This document shows positions 19,364 to 30,993 of a DNA stretch of 64,000 bases, piece after piece; position 1 is the stretch's first letter; every line of letters begins with the position of its first letter. Made by a program: the position numbers and the translations under genes. Origin of the DNA: Lanius collurio (Eukaryota; Chordata; Aves; Passeriformes; Laniidae); NCBI GenBank assembly GCA_020086605.1, contig JACBWW010000049.1, positions 1,506,523-1,570,522 on the forward strand. The letters are read 5' to 3'. The notes under the pieces were generated by a model. The model saw only the letters and a program-made list of their open reading frames with translations. It made no database searches and had not been told where the DNA came from.

Positions 19364-22300
19364 TCCACATGTGCTGACTGCCCACAAGCTCACCCATTTC
19401 AGAAACCATTTTACCTTCTGTGCACAGCATCTACCTCACTGGAAATTGTGGAAGCTGGGAGCCACCTTTATTAAAGCTAGGTACATATCCCCATTTCAAG
19501 AAAAAGTGTCTGGTACAAGGGGTTCTAATGCTGGTTTTACATTTCTTGGTGGTCACAGTTCCTGGTTCCTGTGGATTTGGTGCATCAGCCTCAACACAGC
19601 CCCTCAAGAGAACCAAGAGCCTCCATCACTCAACCAAATCTTACTTCACACAATTGCCATGGCTCTGAGTAAACTCACTCCTCCTGCTTTAGTTTTTACC
19701 CTCCTGGATTGAAAATCCTGGTGAAAATCCAGTTCCAGGTTTGGATGGCTGGAGCTTTGGAGAAATTCAGCTTCAGTGATGGTGTAGGAGGTGATGGTGA
19801 ATAAACACTGATGGTGAGGGAATCTGCTCTATCTCACTGCCACTGTGGGGACATAAAGACATTGGAAATGGCCATGGGCAAGTGAGGAAGGTGAGGGAAG
19901 CAAAAAGTTATAGAGGGATTTTTGCCACTCGGCAGAGTAAATGAAATATATTTACTCTGGCTTTGTGTGGAAGGGGACATGTTGAATTAAGAGACGGCAG
20001 AACTTAGGTCAAGTAACTTTTTTTTTTTTAAGAAGGAACTTAAAAAAATTATCTCCTTGCTGACCAATTCCTCATGCCCCTTGCCTTTTGTTTCAATCCA
20101 TTTAAATAAATTGCAAATATCTTATTCTCAGAGGCTTTCTGCTGACAGCTCACCTGTTGGGAATCTGAGCTCCTGGGTCTCTCTGGGGTCTCCTCTCTGC
20201 TCTCCTCAGGGAAGGGGAAAGGCAGCTACATCCACTCTGATCTCCATAATTTCATTATGCTTTGCAGCTTCTTTGGCTGCCACTTCAGTTGCTCCAAGGT
20301 CACTTCTGCAGTGAACACAGAAGGCTGTGGAAAGCTCCAGACTCTCACCTTGGGGGATTCACAGGGTGACTCTGGGGGGGTCTACTGAGCCCCCAACTTC
20401 CAGGAAACTCAGGGCTCCTGCAGCTCCAGAGTGGCACTTGCCAAACCTACAGGGATTTCAGAAGCAGCATTTTGTCTGCAACGAGGCTCCTGCCCACAGG
20501 CAAGTGGTGCAAATCCTTGTTGGATTATTGCCATTAGAGCAATCTGTGACTGCTTAAAACAGTCTTTATCTGAGAAGGCCCAAACCAGTGGGTTTGCTCA
20601 ACTCTGGACCATGCAGCACAAGATTTTGTCCTTCTACTGGAACTGATACAGGTAGATATATCTGCTCCCCTCGAGCTTTTCATCAGTCAGTCAGACAAAA
20701 TATTTATTGTCCCTACTCCTAAGACAACATTCATTCTCCAACAGATTTTCCTGATATATCTTCCCTTATTTGCTCAGAAATGCTGTTCACACAGAGGAGG
20801 AAGAATGGAGTTTACTAATTTGGCCAGGATTTTTGGGTATCTAACAATCCAGATACAGCAGATGAACCAAAATTACCTCTGCACATCCCAAAATGCTGAA
20901 GATTGATGTCGTCAGGGCAGTGGCTGGCTGCAGTGCAAGTGATCTGTGTCCTGCTGATTTTGTGCAATGCAACAGATGACCTCTATCCCCATGCTTGGAA
21001 AATGCAAACTGAGGCCATACAAGTGCATGGTTTGTACTTCTGGTCCCACTTGAGCTGAAAATTCAAATGTTTCTCTGAGAAAGAATTCTTTGGGGGAATA
21101 AAAAGGATGGTGAAATAAACTGTAAGAGGTTGAATGGTTTCAGTTTTTGTTTTGAGCAGGCCAGAAACTCTTCACATTAAGAAGTCTAATGTTAAAACTT
21201 AACTTTTTTATTTATACCTGGGTGGCATCACCCCAGACAGGGATGTCACTGCCATACATATTTGTTGTCAAGTATAAAGGGTTAAAAGACAGGAGCAACT
21301 CAAACACTGTAACTCCTTCAATGGAAAAGAACCATTTGAAAATCACCCTCCTGTCCCAGTTTCCTCTGGCACTGGAACTTACTGGAATGTTGTGGGTCTT
21401 ACTGGTCTATACTGGTACCATTCCTCCCTCCCTTGCAGGTAAAATCTGTGTTACCTGCTCAGGACCACAATATTTGTGATTTATTAACTCTGTTTGGAAA
21501 CAGCTCACTCACAGAGCACAGATTCTCCTGGATTTATCACTCAAACCAGAGGCTTTGGACAGCAATTATTTTCCAGGGAGAATAGGTATGGATGGATATA
21601 CAATGACAAAAGGGGTAGAAGGCTTTGAAAAAGGCAATTTTAAGATGGAGTATTTCTTTCTGTGGTTCAAAACAGGAGCTGGATCCTAAAGGAGAAGGGA
21701 TTATTCCTTGAGTGAGCATCTGAGTTTTGCTATTCCAGCAAGATCGAAGTCAGTAGCTTAGCTCCAAGGAATTATTTTACCAGTCCAGCCTGTCTCTTTC
21801 TTTCCATCCTTTCCCTCTCTCCCTTTATAAAGTGTTAAGTACTTTTCAGTGAAGAAAAGAGAAACACGATTTTAAGATGAGTTGGGGTTGAGCCTTGAGG
21901 CAGAAACAATGCTTAGAAACTACATTTTAATGAATACAAAGAACTACACCGTGAAAAACAGTGGCTGTTGCTGCTGCTTTTTCTTTGAAGGTATGTTAAT
22001 TTTTGTTGCTCTTAAATACTCTTGTTGCCAGGAAACCACCTCACACACTGTAATTGAAATTGGTTCTTCATATCCCATTTTGTTCCTGGCAGGTTTGAAG
22101 TGTTCTTAAAAGCTAAAAACTCTGCTGAGGAAAGGCAAAGTGCACCTGATGGCAGATCCATGGGCATTTCTTTGGGCAAAAACACACCATGAAACACATT
22201 CAGAAACATTAAGGCATTGCAGCAGGGTATGCATTGAAACTGGCAGGGGGCTGTGGTGAATATACTGGAGGCTGATGTAGTGGGTGAGAAAATTTGGACA

Positions 22301-24902
22301 GAAAGGTTACAAAAATATTTAATGGACTGTAGGACTTATTTCACACAAGTCCACCTCGGTCTGAATCACTCTGGCATTCAGCATTTCCCCATTCAGGGAT
22401 TATAACTCTTGCTCCCAAACTTTTCAGTGCTCTGTTACACAGACACTTTGCAAAGCTCTGGCTGTGTAATTAGTCATATTCTTCCTTTGCAAATCAATTT
22501 AGTCTTACTTATGTTTTAAAAGATATGTCACTTTTCTATCTTTTTTTTTTTTTTCCCAGTGACTTGTTTAGCACCTTCTGTTATCTTGCAGGATTTGTAC
22601 AAGTAGCTGAGCAATGTGGCTTCAGAGTAAAGATCAGCACACAGCTTAACTCTATTTTAAGATACTTAATATGCACTCTTGTACCAAATCATTGTGTCTG
22701 AGAAGAAAATATACTTGCTGTTCCTCTGACATAAATCTCTCTTTTATCTGCTTTGTTTGGCTCCTCAACAGGGTGAAACTTGGCCAGATCTGAGTACCAG
22801 GATCCACAGGGACAAAGTTAAACAAGAAACACTTCAGTGTTATTAAAGACAAAGCTCTTGACTCTTCACCTCCTTGATTAATGCTGCTTATAACTGTGCC
22901 TTATGTAAGGAACAACAAGAAGCTCAGAGAAACAAAGGCTCTGCTGAAGTTTATGAATTGCAGCCACACACACCCCAGTCCCTTTTTTATCATCCTCTGC
23001 TCCAGCCTTGCCTCTCCCTTAGCCTGTAAACTCCTCTGTGCACAGCTCTGTTGTGCTCAAGTGCTATTCACATCTTTCATCCTACATAAATAATAATATA
23101 TCACAGCAATAAAGCAGCTGTTGTGAGTTAATTCCAACCAATGTTGTGAGTTCTACCCCCATGCAATAAGATGTCTGCACAATCACTCTGGGTAATAAGT
23201 CCTGGGAAATGCTGCACAATAATCTCAGTGCTTGATTAATTTTTATTTCATAACGAGCTGTTATTAATGGGCCAGATGCTGATAGGTTTGTTCATGGTGA
23301 GGGCAGTGTGACTGCAATACATGTGGCACTAAAAGAAAGGAAAGCAAGTGCAACTGAGCTAGCTCAAGGATATTTTAGTGCATCACTGCCAGAATAAAAC
23401 AGCTAGTGAGTCAAACAAAACAAGATCAGCTTTTAGAAGCAAGTACAATGACTTGCTGCCTCGAAGAGATAATGTTCCTGTTTTAGTTTCTTGTGTCATG
23501 CAGCAAAAGAACAGTGAAAAGTTCCCAGAATATCTGTGCAGGGAGTTAACATTTCCAGGAAAAAAAACCAAAACAGCCTTGACAAAAGACTTTTTCTTTC
23601 TTCCAGGCTCTTCAGAGAAAGGCTGTGTAAAAGAAAAGAGCGAGGAAAAAGTCCGGGAGAACTTAGAAGAAAAACATCAAGTCTTTTCAGCAGGGAATGA
23701 AAGCACAAAGGCAAGGCCGTGGCATATGTCAATATTTACATGAGTCACAGCAAAACTACTGGCCAAGGAGTAGAGAAGGGAAGGGTATTCAGAAAAGTGA
23801 CCCTCTGGCCATCATGCACAAGTTCTCCTTTGGCACTGCAGGGTGTGGGGTCAGCCATCCACAGTGACAGAGACAAGAGCCACAGATGTAGGGACAATTC
23901 TGCAAAGCTGAACCAAAACCACCCACCTCTGAAAAGTCCCAGTCTCTGGGTGGGTTGATTTGCACAGCCAGCAGCTCTCCTTTGAGGACAAAGCCAGATG
24001 AATTGGATGCAGGGTGTGAATACCAGAACTAGGGATAGGCTGGGGTTGAGGGGTTGCAATTTTCATCAAAGCAGAACGAGGCAGTCATCTCTGCCTTGTA
24101 CAAATAGGAATGGGATCCTGGGAGGAGGGAACTCAAACTGCCCTGGACAACTGAACAAATTCATCCTACACTTAATAAGCAAAGTGAAGCTACTTGGAAT
24201 TCCCCCTGGAAAAGCCCAGGAGCAGCTCAGGTCCTGCAGATCTATGTTGATCAAGCCAGATAAAAGAACCCCTCCTCAGTCATGCTTCAGATATAATCAG
24301 CATGACAAACCCAATCCATACTTCCTTCTGAAAACCATTAGTCATCATATTAAACTAAATTATGTTAACAAATTGCTTCCATCTTCATACTCTTCAAACA
24401 AACAGGCAAGCAAGGAGCAGCTTCGGTTTGAGAAAACGGCTTGGCCAGAGCTGACAGCAAATTGTGTGCACTAATTGAAATTCTAAATTAACATCGTGTA
24501 GTGCAGTCTGGCTTAATTGTTTTAAGAAGAGTTTTCCAGGGTACAATCTTCTTGTCTCCAGTGTTGATGCCTTAGGTTTTAACTTTTATATTTCTCAAGT
24601 CCTGTACTGCCTAGTGGGTAACTCTGAAGTTTCATGTGGCCTGTCAGATGCTGTTCTCTCATGCTGGTTAAACATAATAAACCCATCTTGATTGTCCCAG
24701 GCCCCAAAATGTGTAAACCAGAAGCCTTTGAAAAGGAGATGCAAACTTGGGTTAATTACACTGTTACCTGAAATTATAACTGAAGAATTAATCCTGATAT
24801 GCAAATGGACCAAACTTATACAACTGCCAAGAACCCGTGACCCAGCATCCATCCTGGCCCATCTCATAGGCTCTGACTGCCCAGGGTGCACCTTTGAAGG
24901 CC
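19364..24902. other. 5.5 kb of unique noncoding DNA
   Basis: This is the longest stretch without a recognised element. It holds a T14 run at 22541-22554 and an AT-rich, homeodomain-motif-rich patch at 23225-23300 (see findings). The longest frames (up to 158 codons near 24000-24474) show no domain or codon pattern that I can support as coding. Confidence 0.5.
22541..22554 (+). repeat. Poly-T run (T14)
   Basis: Fourteen T residues are followed by CCCAGTG. The layout resembles a polypyrimidine tract plus AG acceptor, but no open exon follows, so only the homopolymer is called. Confidence 0.7.
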
Positions 24903-24908
24903 CTTCAA

Positions 24909-25518
24909 ATAAATAAATACCTCCTTTATTCCCTGATGGTGTGGGAGCGTGCCCTCAGCCCGAGGGGACGCCGTGTCCTTCTGCAGACATTGCTGCTGAA
25001 AGCTTCGACGCAGCTCCTCGGAGGAGGGAGCACGTCCCAACCTGCTGAAGTGGATGAGCTGGTGTCACCTGGGGCAAACAACAGAGAGGGGTCTTTGTGT
25101 GGGCTCCAGAAAGTTTACTCATCTGAGTGGTGCAGGGACAAAGACCACAAAAAGCAGCAGGAGTGCAGTGCTCTTATACCAAGGGAGATACAGGAGGGGG
25201 GAAAGGGAGATAACCAGGGGGGTACAGCAAGCGGGGTGGCACTTTTTGAACAATAACCAATGGGGATAACATGGAGGTGGGAGTTACAGCAGGGAGCAAA
25301 TGGGGTGTCAAACTTAGCAGAACCCTCTAGAAAGGGGGTGGCATCCTCAGACCTCAGATCCACCCATGGATCCACCCTCAGATCCCTCCTCAGGTCTGCT
25401 CTCATCCTGCCATTGGAGGGCTAGAGTCTCATGGGCATTTATTGCCACATCCCATTGACGGGTTGGGCCACCACAACAATTCTGTTATTCTTGTCTAGTC
25501 TCTGTTTTGAGGTAGCCA
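24909..25518 (-). mobile_element. Antisense LTR (probable solo copy)
   Basis: Read on the minus strand, the element has repeated CCCCATTGG words (inverted CCAAT) near 25255, a TATA-like TATAAGAG at 25172-25179, then a more GC- and CpG-rich R/U5-like part (24945-25030), and an AATAAA just before the downstream edge. That order is LTR-like. It resembles the LTR at 30534-30993 in promoter layout and in an ACCCCTCTCT-type block downstream of the TATA. The plus-strand word CTTCAA occurs at both edges (24903-24908 and 25519-25524) and may be a 6-bp duplication. However, only the right edge has the expected terminal CA, so the ends are uncertain. Confidence 0.5.
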
Positions 25519-25524
25519 CTTCAA

Positions 25525-27491
25525 GGCATCAGTGTTACACTGTCAAAGCAGTTCTGACTTGTGAAGGTGGAGGAGCGGGTTTGGGAAAGGCTCAGGTGTT
25601 CCCTTTGCCCACACTGATTTTGCTCCGTGTTTATGGTAATCTCTTTCAGCCGTTGCACAACTGCTGCGTGCTCGGTCCCAAGAGGATTTTCTTCCCTGAA
25701 CACAGATGCAGATATAACAGGGCCTGCTAATAACTTCATGCTTTATAGATCCAGCCAGGATCAGACCCGGGGTGAGATCTGAGCACACTGGGAATGCCAG
25801 TGCTCTAATGAGCCCCATGCAACAAGAGGGATAAGTCACAGAAGGAACAGGAAGAAAATCCACTGCCCTTTTTACAAAAACATACAGCTAACAAAAGAGC
25901 TGGTTTTCTAGATAATTGCTGAATCTTAACTTAACCACAAACCATGGAAATGCAGTGCCATTTGATATGTTACTGGGAATCAGAGGTGCCCGAGTGGGAC
26001 TGAGAGATGAAACTGGGGTTTAGGGGAGGTGCTCACCCTCAGAGTGTTGCTGGAGGCCAGGAGGATACCCCAGACCACCAATACCACCATTACATCCCCT
26101 TCTCAGACAACTGAATGCCATCACACATTTGCATTGTTTATCTTGGGAATTTACAATCAGAACTTGAACAGAGACATCCATGGAGACTCTGAGACTCAGA
26201 TGTGTTAACCTGCAGTGTAAGGCCTCCACTGAAGCTACAGGAGATTAATCCCACCTCACTGGACCAAGCTCAACATCTCCAGGAACATGAGCAAGAAACA
26301 CCATGAGCTGAGCTCTGCTTCAGTCTCCAGAGACTCAGCTGCTCTCCTTGGAGCAAAAATGACAGGTTCCAGTTTGAACTTCACCTATGGAGGAAGTCTG
26401 AGCATTAGATTAGGATAAAATAGAAAACGTTAAGTCCAAAGAGCAAATGAGTATGGACATGTTTGTATTTTCACAGCTGAAACAGCTTAAAACTTTTGCT
26501 TCTACCAGTTGTATTTCTCTAGAGACTTATTAGCTCCAAAGGCAACACCCACATTCTCCCACAGATTTTTTTACCAATTGTACTCCAAATGCCTGGCTTG
26601 GAGATGCTGCAGGAGCATGACTTGATTTGGCACAAGGACACAGGTGAAGCTGTTACATGCCAGCTGTGGAACATGGTCTCTTTTGAACTCAGCATGTTCT
26701 TATGGCATATCATCAGTTTTACAGTATCTGAAATGCTCAGGCAGAGAAATAGTTATGATGTGCAAAAGCCCCTGAAGAAGAGGTTTAAATGTTTTAAAAG
26801 TTATCCTGCATTATGCTAGGTCAGGAGAGGGACAGGAATAGAGGATTTCATTTAGATTACAGTTTCCCTAGAGAACAGGCTGCCTCTGACCATGTTTCTG
26901 TTTGGTCCCTGGCATAATGCACTCTCTGAATGCACATCCACAAACCTGGACAGACAGCAGAGAGTCCCAAGTGAAACTACAAGAGCCTGACATGCTGTTT
27001 CTGGTGCTGTGTCATGGAGTAGAAATGACCCCAGGAATGCTTTACAGGTCTCAATTACAGAAAACTACATCATGAAGTACTTTTCCTAGTCCATAGAGAG
27101 CAATGGACATGTCCCAGGCATGATTCATCTGCACTAGTTCAGACCAATTTCTCCCCAGAAAGCCCTATTTCTCTCTTCTGACTATAAAGGCAGAAATGGA
27201 GAATTTTATCTCTTACGTGCCTACATTTGGTCACAGGAATCCCATCAACTGTGGCAAAGACACTGTGTTCAGAATGGAATTAAATTTCCCAGAGACAAAG
27301 AAGTCATTTGACACTTTCTTCCAAAACCCATCATGGTTATTGCAGCCAGGGTGAACATGCATACGATGCCCAAGGTTCCCACTGATGGTGGTGGACAGTC
27401 TTTATGATTTATATGAAGGATTGAAGGTGGCTGAAGAGATCCTGGATACCAAAGATGGATATTCCATCCAGAAGTCTTATTTCCAACACGG
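25525..27491. other. Unique noncoding DNA between two LTRs
   Basis: No gag, pol or env relic is recognised on either strand, so the flanking LTRs are not joined by a provirus here. No other repeat is seen. Confidence 0.5.
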
Positions 27492-27495
27492 AGAG

Positions 27496-27955
27496 TGTTA
27501 TAAATGTATTGGTGTTGGCTTTGTCGCATATTAGAAAACTGTACCTAGGTTTTATAATGAAATAGAATGTCTATAGTTTAAGTAGTCAGTTTAAAAAAGG
27601 TAAGCAGAAAAAGTCCTCACATTCCTAAATTATCTTATCAGAGAAGAAGAAAAGCCTGAAACCAGAGAGAAGAATTTATGGAAGAAAAGCAGACACCGAG
27701 GAGCCAAAGAAGACCGTAAATCTGATGGAATGATACACAGAAACTTCAAGGAATTGATGAATAATGCCTGACTGTAATGAATATGCAATCAGAGATGTAT
27801 TCTTAAAGGCTCTCCTTTGCATGTAGAGGGGTGCTTGTGGTTCTTCACCAGAAGCACCTGGCCGCATAATAACTTTTTGTTGTTGTCTCCCTATTTGTCC
27901 TATTTTATGTTATTAAACTTTTCTGAAATTTCATATGTGAATGTCGTTCTTCACA
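27496..27955 (+). mobile_element. Solo LTR of an avian endogenous retrovirus, 4-bp TSD
   Basis: The element runs from TGTTATAAATGTATTGGTG to GTCGTTCTTCACA, 460 bases with TGT...ACA ends, flanked on both sides by AGAG (27492-27495 and 27956-27959). Recognisable internal blocks are TTGTCGCATATTAGAAAAC, GTGTCTATAGTTTAAG-like sequence, CCTGACTGTAATGAATATGC, AAGGCTCTCCTTTGCATGTA and ACCAGAAGCACCTGGCCGC. A polyadenylation signal ATTAAA lies at 27912-27917, 38 bases before the end. I recognise the type from avian genomes. A 4-bp duplication would fit a gamma-like (ERV1) integrase, which is an inference. No internal retroviral sequence is attached. Confidence 0.72.
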
Positions 27956-28219
27956 AGAGGAAGGCAAAACCTCTGGAAAATAAAGACTTCTAGTTTTAAG
28001 TAGAGTGAGGGAGGCAGTTATTTGTTCTGCAAGAAATACCATGACCTGTTTGGTGAGAAGACAAAGCCGCAGCGTTCCAACACTCTGCATCTTCACAGGA
28101 GAGTCTTCAAGGTGCCAGGCTGAGTAGTCAGGAGAGTGTTAAACTGGGAAATATGGAAGGCAGAGAGGGAGGAATGAATGAGCATTCATTCAGCTCGAAA
28201 TTAAGATGTCAAGAACAAA

Positions 28220-28500
28220 ATTAATCAAGGCACCAAGGGACGTGAAGAGAAGGAATTCTTTAATTGCCTATACTCTAATGCTGGGAGTCTGGGTAATAAA
28301 CAAGAACTGGAATTGGAGGAGCTCATTTATGAGTATACATCAGACCTCATTGGCATTACTGAACTCTTGGTGGAAGATTTGCATGATTGGAATATTAAAA
28401 TCACTCATTATAATCTATTTAGGAAGGATAAAGTAGGCAAATGCAGAAGGGGAGTGGCACTCAACATCAAATGTGTTTCTGTAGGAATCAGGTGCCTTAG
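28220..28500 (+). pseudogene. CR1-type LINE ORF2 fragment, endonuclease domain
   Basis: From 28265 the frame reads CLYSNAGSLGNKQELELEEL, then YEYTSDLIGITELLVEDLHD, then WNIKITHYNLFRKDKVGKC and RRGVALNIK. This is the order of the apurinic endonuclease domain of avian CR1 ORF2: the NARS-like start, DLIGITE with its catalytic Glu, the YNLFRKDR block and GGGVALYVK. Here GGG has become RRG and the TW after ITE has become LL. Frame +2 stays open to a TGA at about 28508. Upstream, CACCAAGGGACGTGAAGAG also fits CR1. The RT domain and 3' end are absent, so this is an internal remnant. It is unusual because CR1 copies normally keep only the 3' end. Confidence 0.75.
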
Positions 28501-29554
28501 CACTTCTTGAGAAGCTTTTCAAGCACTTCTCTGTTTTACATCTGAAGACACGGAACAAGACGGATGGCTGGGATTTGCAATGTGGGATCTTTTGGAACCT
28601 CAGTTGTTGGAAGATGCTCAATGTTTGTCATTCTTGAAAGACTGTGTCTTCAAAAATCAGACTCTTACTGAACAGAAGAACATTCTGAGTAAATGGTTGC
28701 TTTTTTACTCTTCACAAAAAACTCAAAGCACTGCTTGAATGGCTCTGAAATGTGCCATAAATAAAATGAGACATAATGAGCTTGCTCCTCTGCTCTGATT
28801 AAATCCTACAGACATTTTGTGTACGGAATCACAGAGACTGAGCTGCTCGGAAGAGCATTAATACCTAGGCGTGTTTGACCCTTCCTGGCATTACACACAG
28901 AAGAAATCTGGTCCTTTATATTTTTCAATGGTATAAATTATTGCTGTGCTCTTGGAAGACGCAGCATTGGCAGGTCTGCAGAATGAGAGAGGCTCTAATC
29001 ATCACTTATTCTTCTGCTGCGATTTCCCTGACATCAATTCAGATTCTCACTCTCTCTATATATACACATATTTTATTTCCTAGGTAATTTTCATGATTCT
29101 CTCTACACATTTTCAGATGAATGAGCTATTCTCTAAGTACAGAAGATTCTCTAAGCCATTATCTTTAAGGCTCACCTTTTCCTCCCTCCTGTCCTACTCA
29201 ATCCTTATATCTATTCTGACTTTGTCAACAATTTAATTCATCCTAATTGAAAATCCTTTGCAGTATCATGGAGTTCATACTGCCAAGCTAATTTCATGCC
29301 CTCATTATTGTGATCTTTATTCTGCTTCACACCACAGAAGCCCCCCTCCACTCTGTACCATGCACTCAGAAAACATCTCAAAATCCCAAATGCCAGAACA
29401 GCTCCAAAGCTTTTCTTCCCATATGTCAAGAATTATTTATTTTTACCCAAAAGTTCAGAGCTAAATATTAATAATATTGAATATGTCTTGACTACGCTGA
29501 AAAGTTTTTTTATGAGAATTATGTGTGTGTGTTGTAGGGGGAGTAAAGCCAAGA
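28501..29554. other. Noncoding DNA after the CR1 endonuclease relic
   Basis: I cannot follow the CR1 coding sequence past about 28510. A TCTCTCTATATATACAC patch lies near 29050. Nothing else is recognised. Confidence 0.45.
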
Positions 29555-29800
29555 AGAATCATAGAATCATAGACTGTCCTGAGTTGGAAGGGACCTACAA
29601 GGATCAGCAAGCCCAACTCCTGGTTCTGCACAGAACACCCCAACAATCCCACCCTGTGCTTGAGAGCATTGTCCAAACATTCTTTGAACTCTGGCAGGTT
29701 TGGTGCTATGACCATTTCCTGGGAAGCCTGTTACAGTGCCCAGCCACCCTCTGGGTGAAAACCCTTTTCCTAATATTCAACCTAAACCTCCCCTGGCACA
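29555..29800 (-). mobile_element. CR1 LINE 3' end (antisense)
   Basis: The element starts with its terminal repeats still present (GAATCATAGAATCATAGACT), then GAGTTGGAAGGGACCTACAA, GGATCAGCAAGCCCAACTCC and TGGTTCTGCACAGAACACCC. It ends with CTCTGGGTGAAAACCCTTTT and AACCTAAACCTCCCCTGGCA. About 245 bases remain, with good similarity to a CR1 subfamily whose 3' end reads GGAGTTGGGCTTGCTGATCC in sense. The frames crossing it are repeat-derived. Confidence 0.88.
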
Positions 29801-30533
29801 GATTGTTGCAGTTGAAAGAGGTGAGATGTACTTGAGTGGAGGAACAGCTCTCCACAAAGGGGATGGGTCACTGTACTCCCATCCAGGAGCAGTTTCTGGA
29901 TGGACTCAGACTCCGGTGCATCAGCCAGTCACAAGTTTCTTGGTTGTGTGTAGATTTCTCTGATTTTCTCCAAAAAACATGTGCTTTTCAGGTATTAAAA
30001 AAAAAAAAATAAAGGATGCTTGTGCTGCCTCTGTTTGAAGCAGTGACTCATTCTGTCTTTCCACAACAAAGCAAACTGAAGTCACAGCAGAGCGTGGATA
30101 AGAGACGTGATTCAGACTTCACTCCTGATTTTATGCTTGAACAACATTCCTGAGCATGAAGTAACATCAGTCAGCCCCTAGCCCATATAATGCTGGGATG
30201 AGTGAAGGCAAAATTAGGATTAACAAGGTTTATGACTTTGCAAACCTTTGTATTTCCTCCCCCCTCACCCCCCGCCAAAATTGGGGTCATCTTTTAAACT
30301 GAATCCATTCAATACAAGGTTCTTCAGCCAATTAACTAATTAGTGCACAGTTTCCCAGCTCCATCTGAAGCTCCATTCAAGCTGCAGCAGACACATTTTC
30401 CCTCAAGGCAGTATGAGATGCCCTTGGTTGTTGGAGCACAGTTGTGTGCCTGGATGAACGGGCATCTCTTCATCCTGGTGACACTGCTGGGGCTGCTGGA
30501 GGCCACACAGCGTCCTGCTCCAGCTGTCCTTGG
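29801..30533. other. Noncoding stretch with an A13 run
   Basis: It holds A13 at 29997-30009 followed by TAAAGG, and a C-rich patch (CCTCCCCCCTCACCCCCCGCC) near 30256-30277. No gene is recognised. Confidence 0.5.
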
Positions 30534-30583
30534 TGTCACTGCAGCTTGCAGGGAAAGCTGTCACTGCAGCTTGCAGGGAAAGC
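30534..30583 (+). repeat. Exact 25-bp tandem duplication at the LTR edge
   Basis: The unit beginning TGTCACTGCAGCTTGC and ending AGGGAAAGC occurs twice without mismatch at 30534-30558 and 30559-30583. It lies at the U5-side terminus of the antisense LTR, so either copy could be the original LTR end. Confidence 0.95.
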
Positions 30584-30993
30584 TGGCTCCTTCACAAGGA
30601 GCAAGCCCTAAAGATGATGTGAAAGCATCAGTGGAGGCAAAGGACAAGAGAGGGGTCGCTGTGTAGGTGTCACTTGGTTTTGTTACCAGTGGAGAGTCTG
30701 GGGACAAACCCCAGGGATAAAGGAGAACACAATGTTTTATAGGGGGTGGCACAAAGGGACACAACCAATGGGGATGACTGAGGAGGAGGTAACAGGGGAA
30801 TAGCCAGTGGGAATAATTTAGGGGAGGGAATTACAGGAGTCAACCAATGGGGCGTTGAGGAAGGAAGAACTTTCCAGAACTAATACATAAACAATTAAGG
30901 GAAATACATAAACATGTACTTAGCCGTAAAACTGGGTGGAGTATTCCTAAACTAATAAACTTAAAACATGTAAATTAGGAGCCACTAGGGACA
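30534..30993 (-). mobile_element. Antisense LTR (probable solo copy)
   Basis: The plus strand runs from TGTCACTGCAGC to GCCACTAGGGACA, so the ends form a TGTC/GACA inverted repeat. Read on the minus strand, the order is TGTCCCTAGTGG, several CCAAT-type boxes (CCCCATTGGTTG and relatives near 30768 and 30845), a TATAAAA box (plus 30735-30742), and TTTATCCCTGGGGTTTGTCC in the R region. The retroviral LTR layout is clear, while the family assignment is from memory. Only TGG matches at the two flanks, so no duplication is claimed. The R/U5 end carries an exact 25-bp tandem duplication, listed separately. No primer-binding site is seen inward, so it is probably solo. Confidence 0.6.

Noticed and set aside
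22541..22560. T14 plus CCCAG as a splice acceptor
   Set aside because: Stops appear soon after in every frame that I followed, and no exon-like sequence continues.
24909..30993. The two antisense LTRs as the 3' and 5' LTRs of one provirus
   Set aside because: They have the right orientation and a plausible 5-kb spacing, but the sequences are clearly different. The interval contains an independent solo LTR and two CR1 pieces, and no gag, pol or env relic or primer-binding site is seen.
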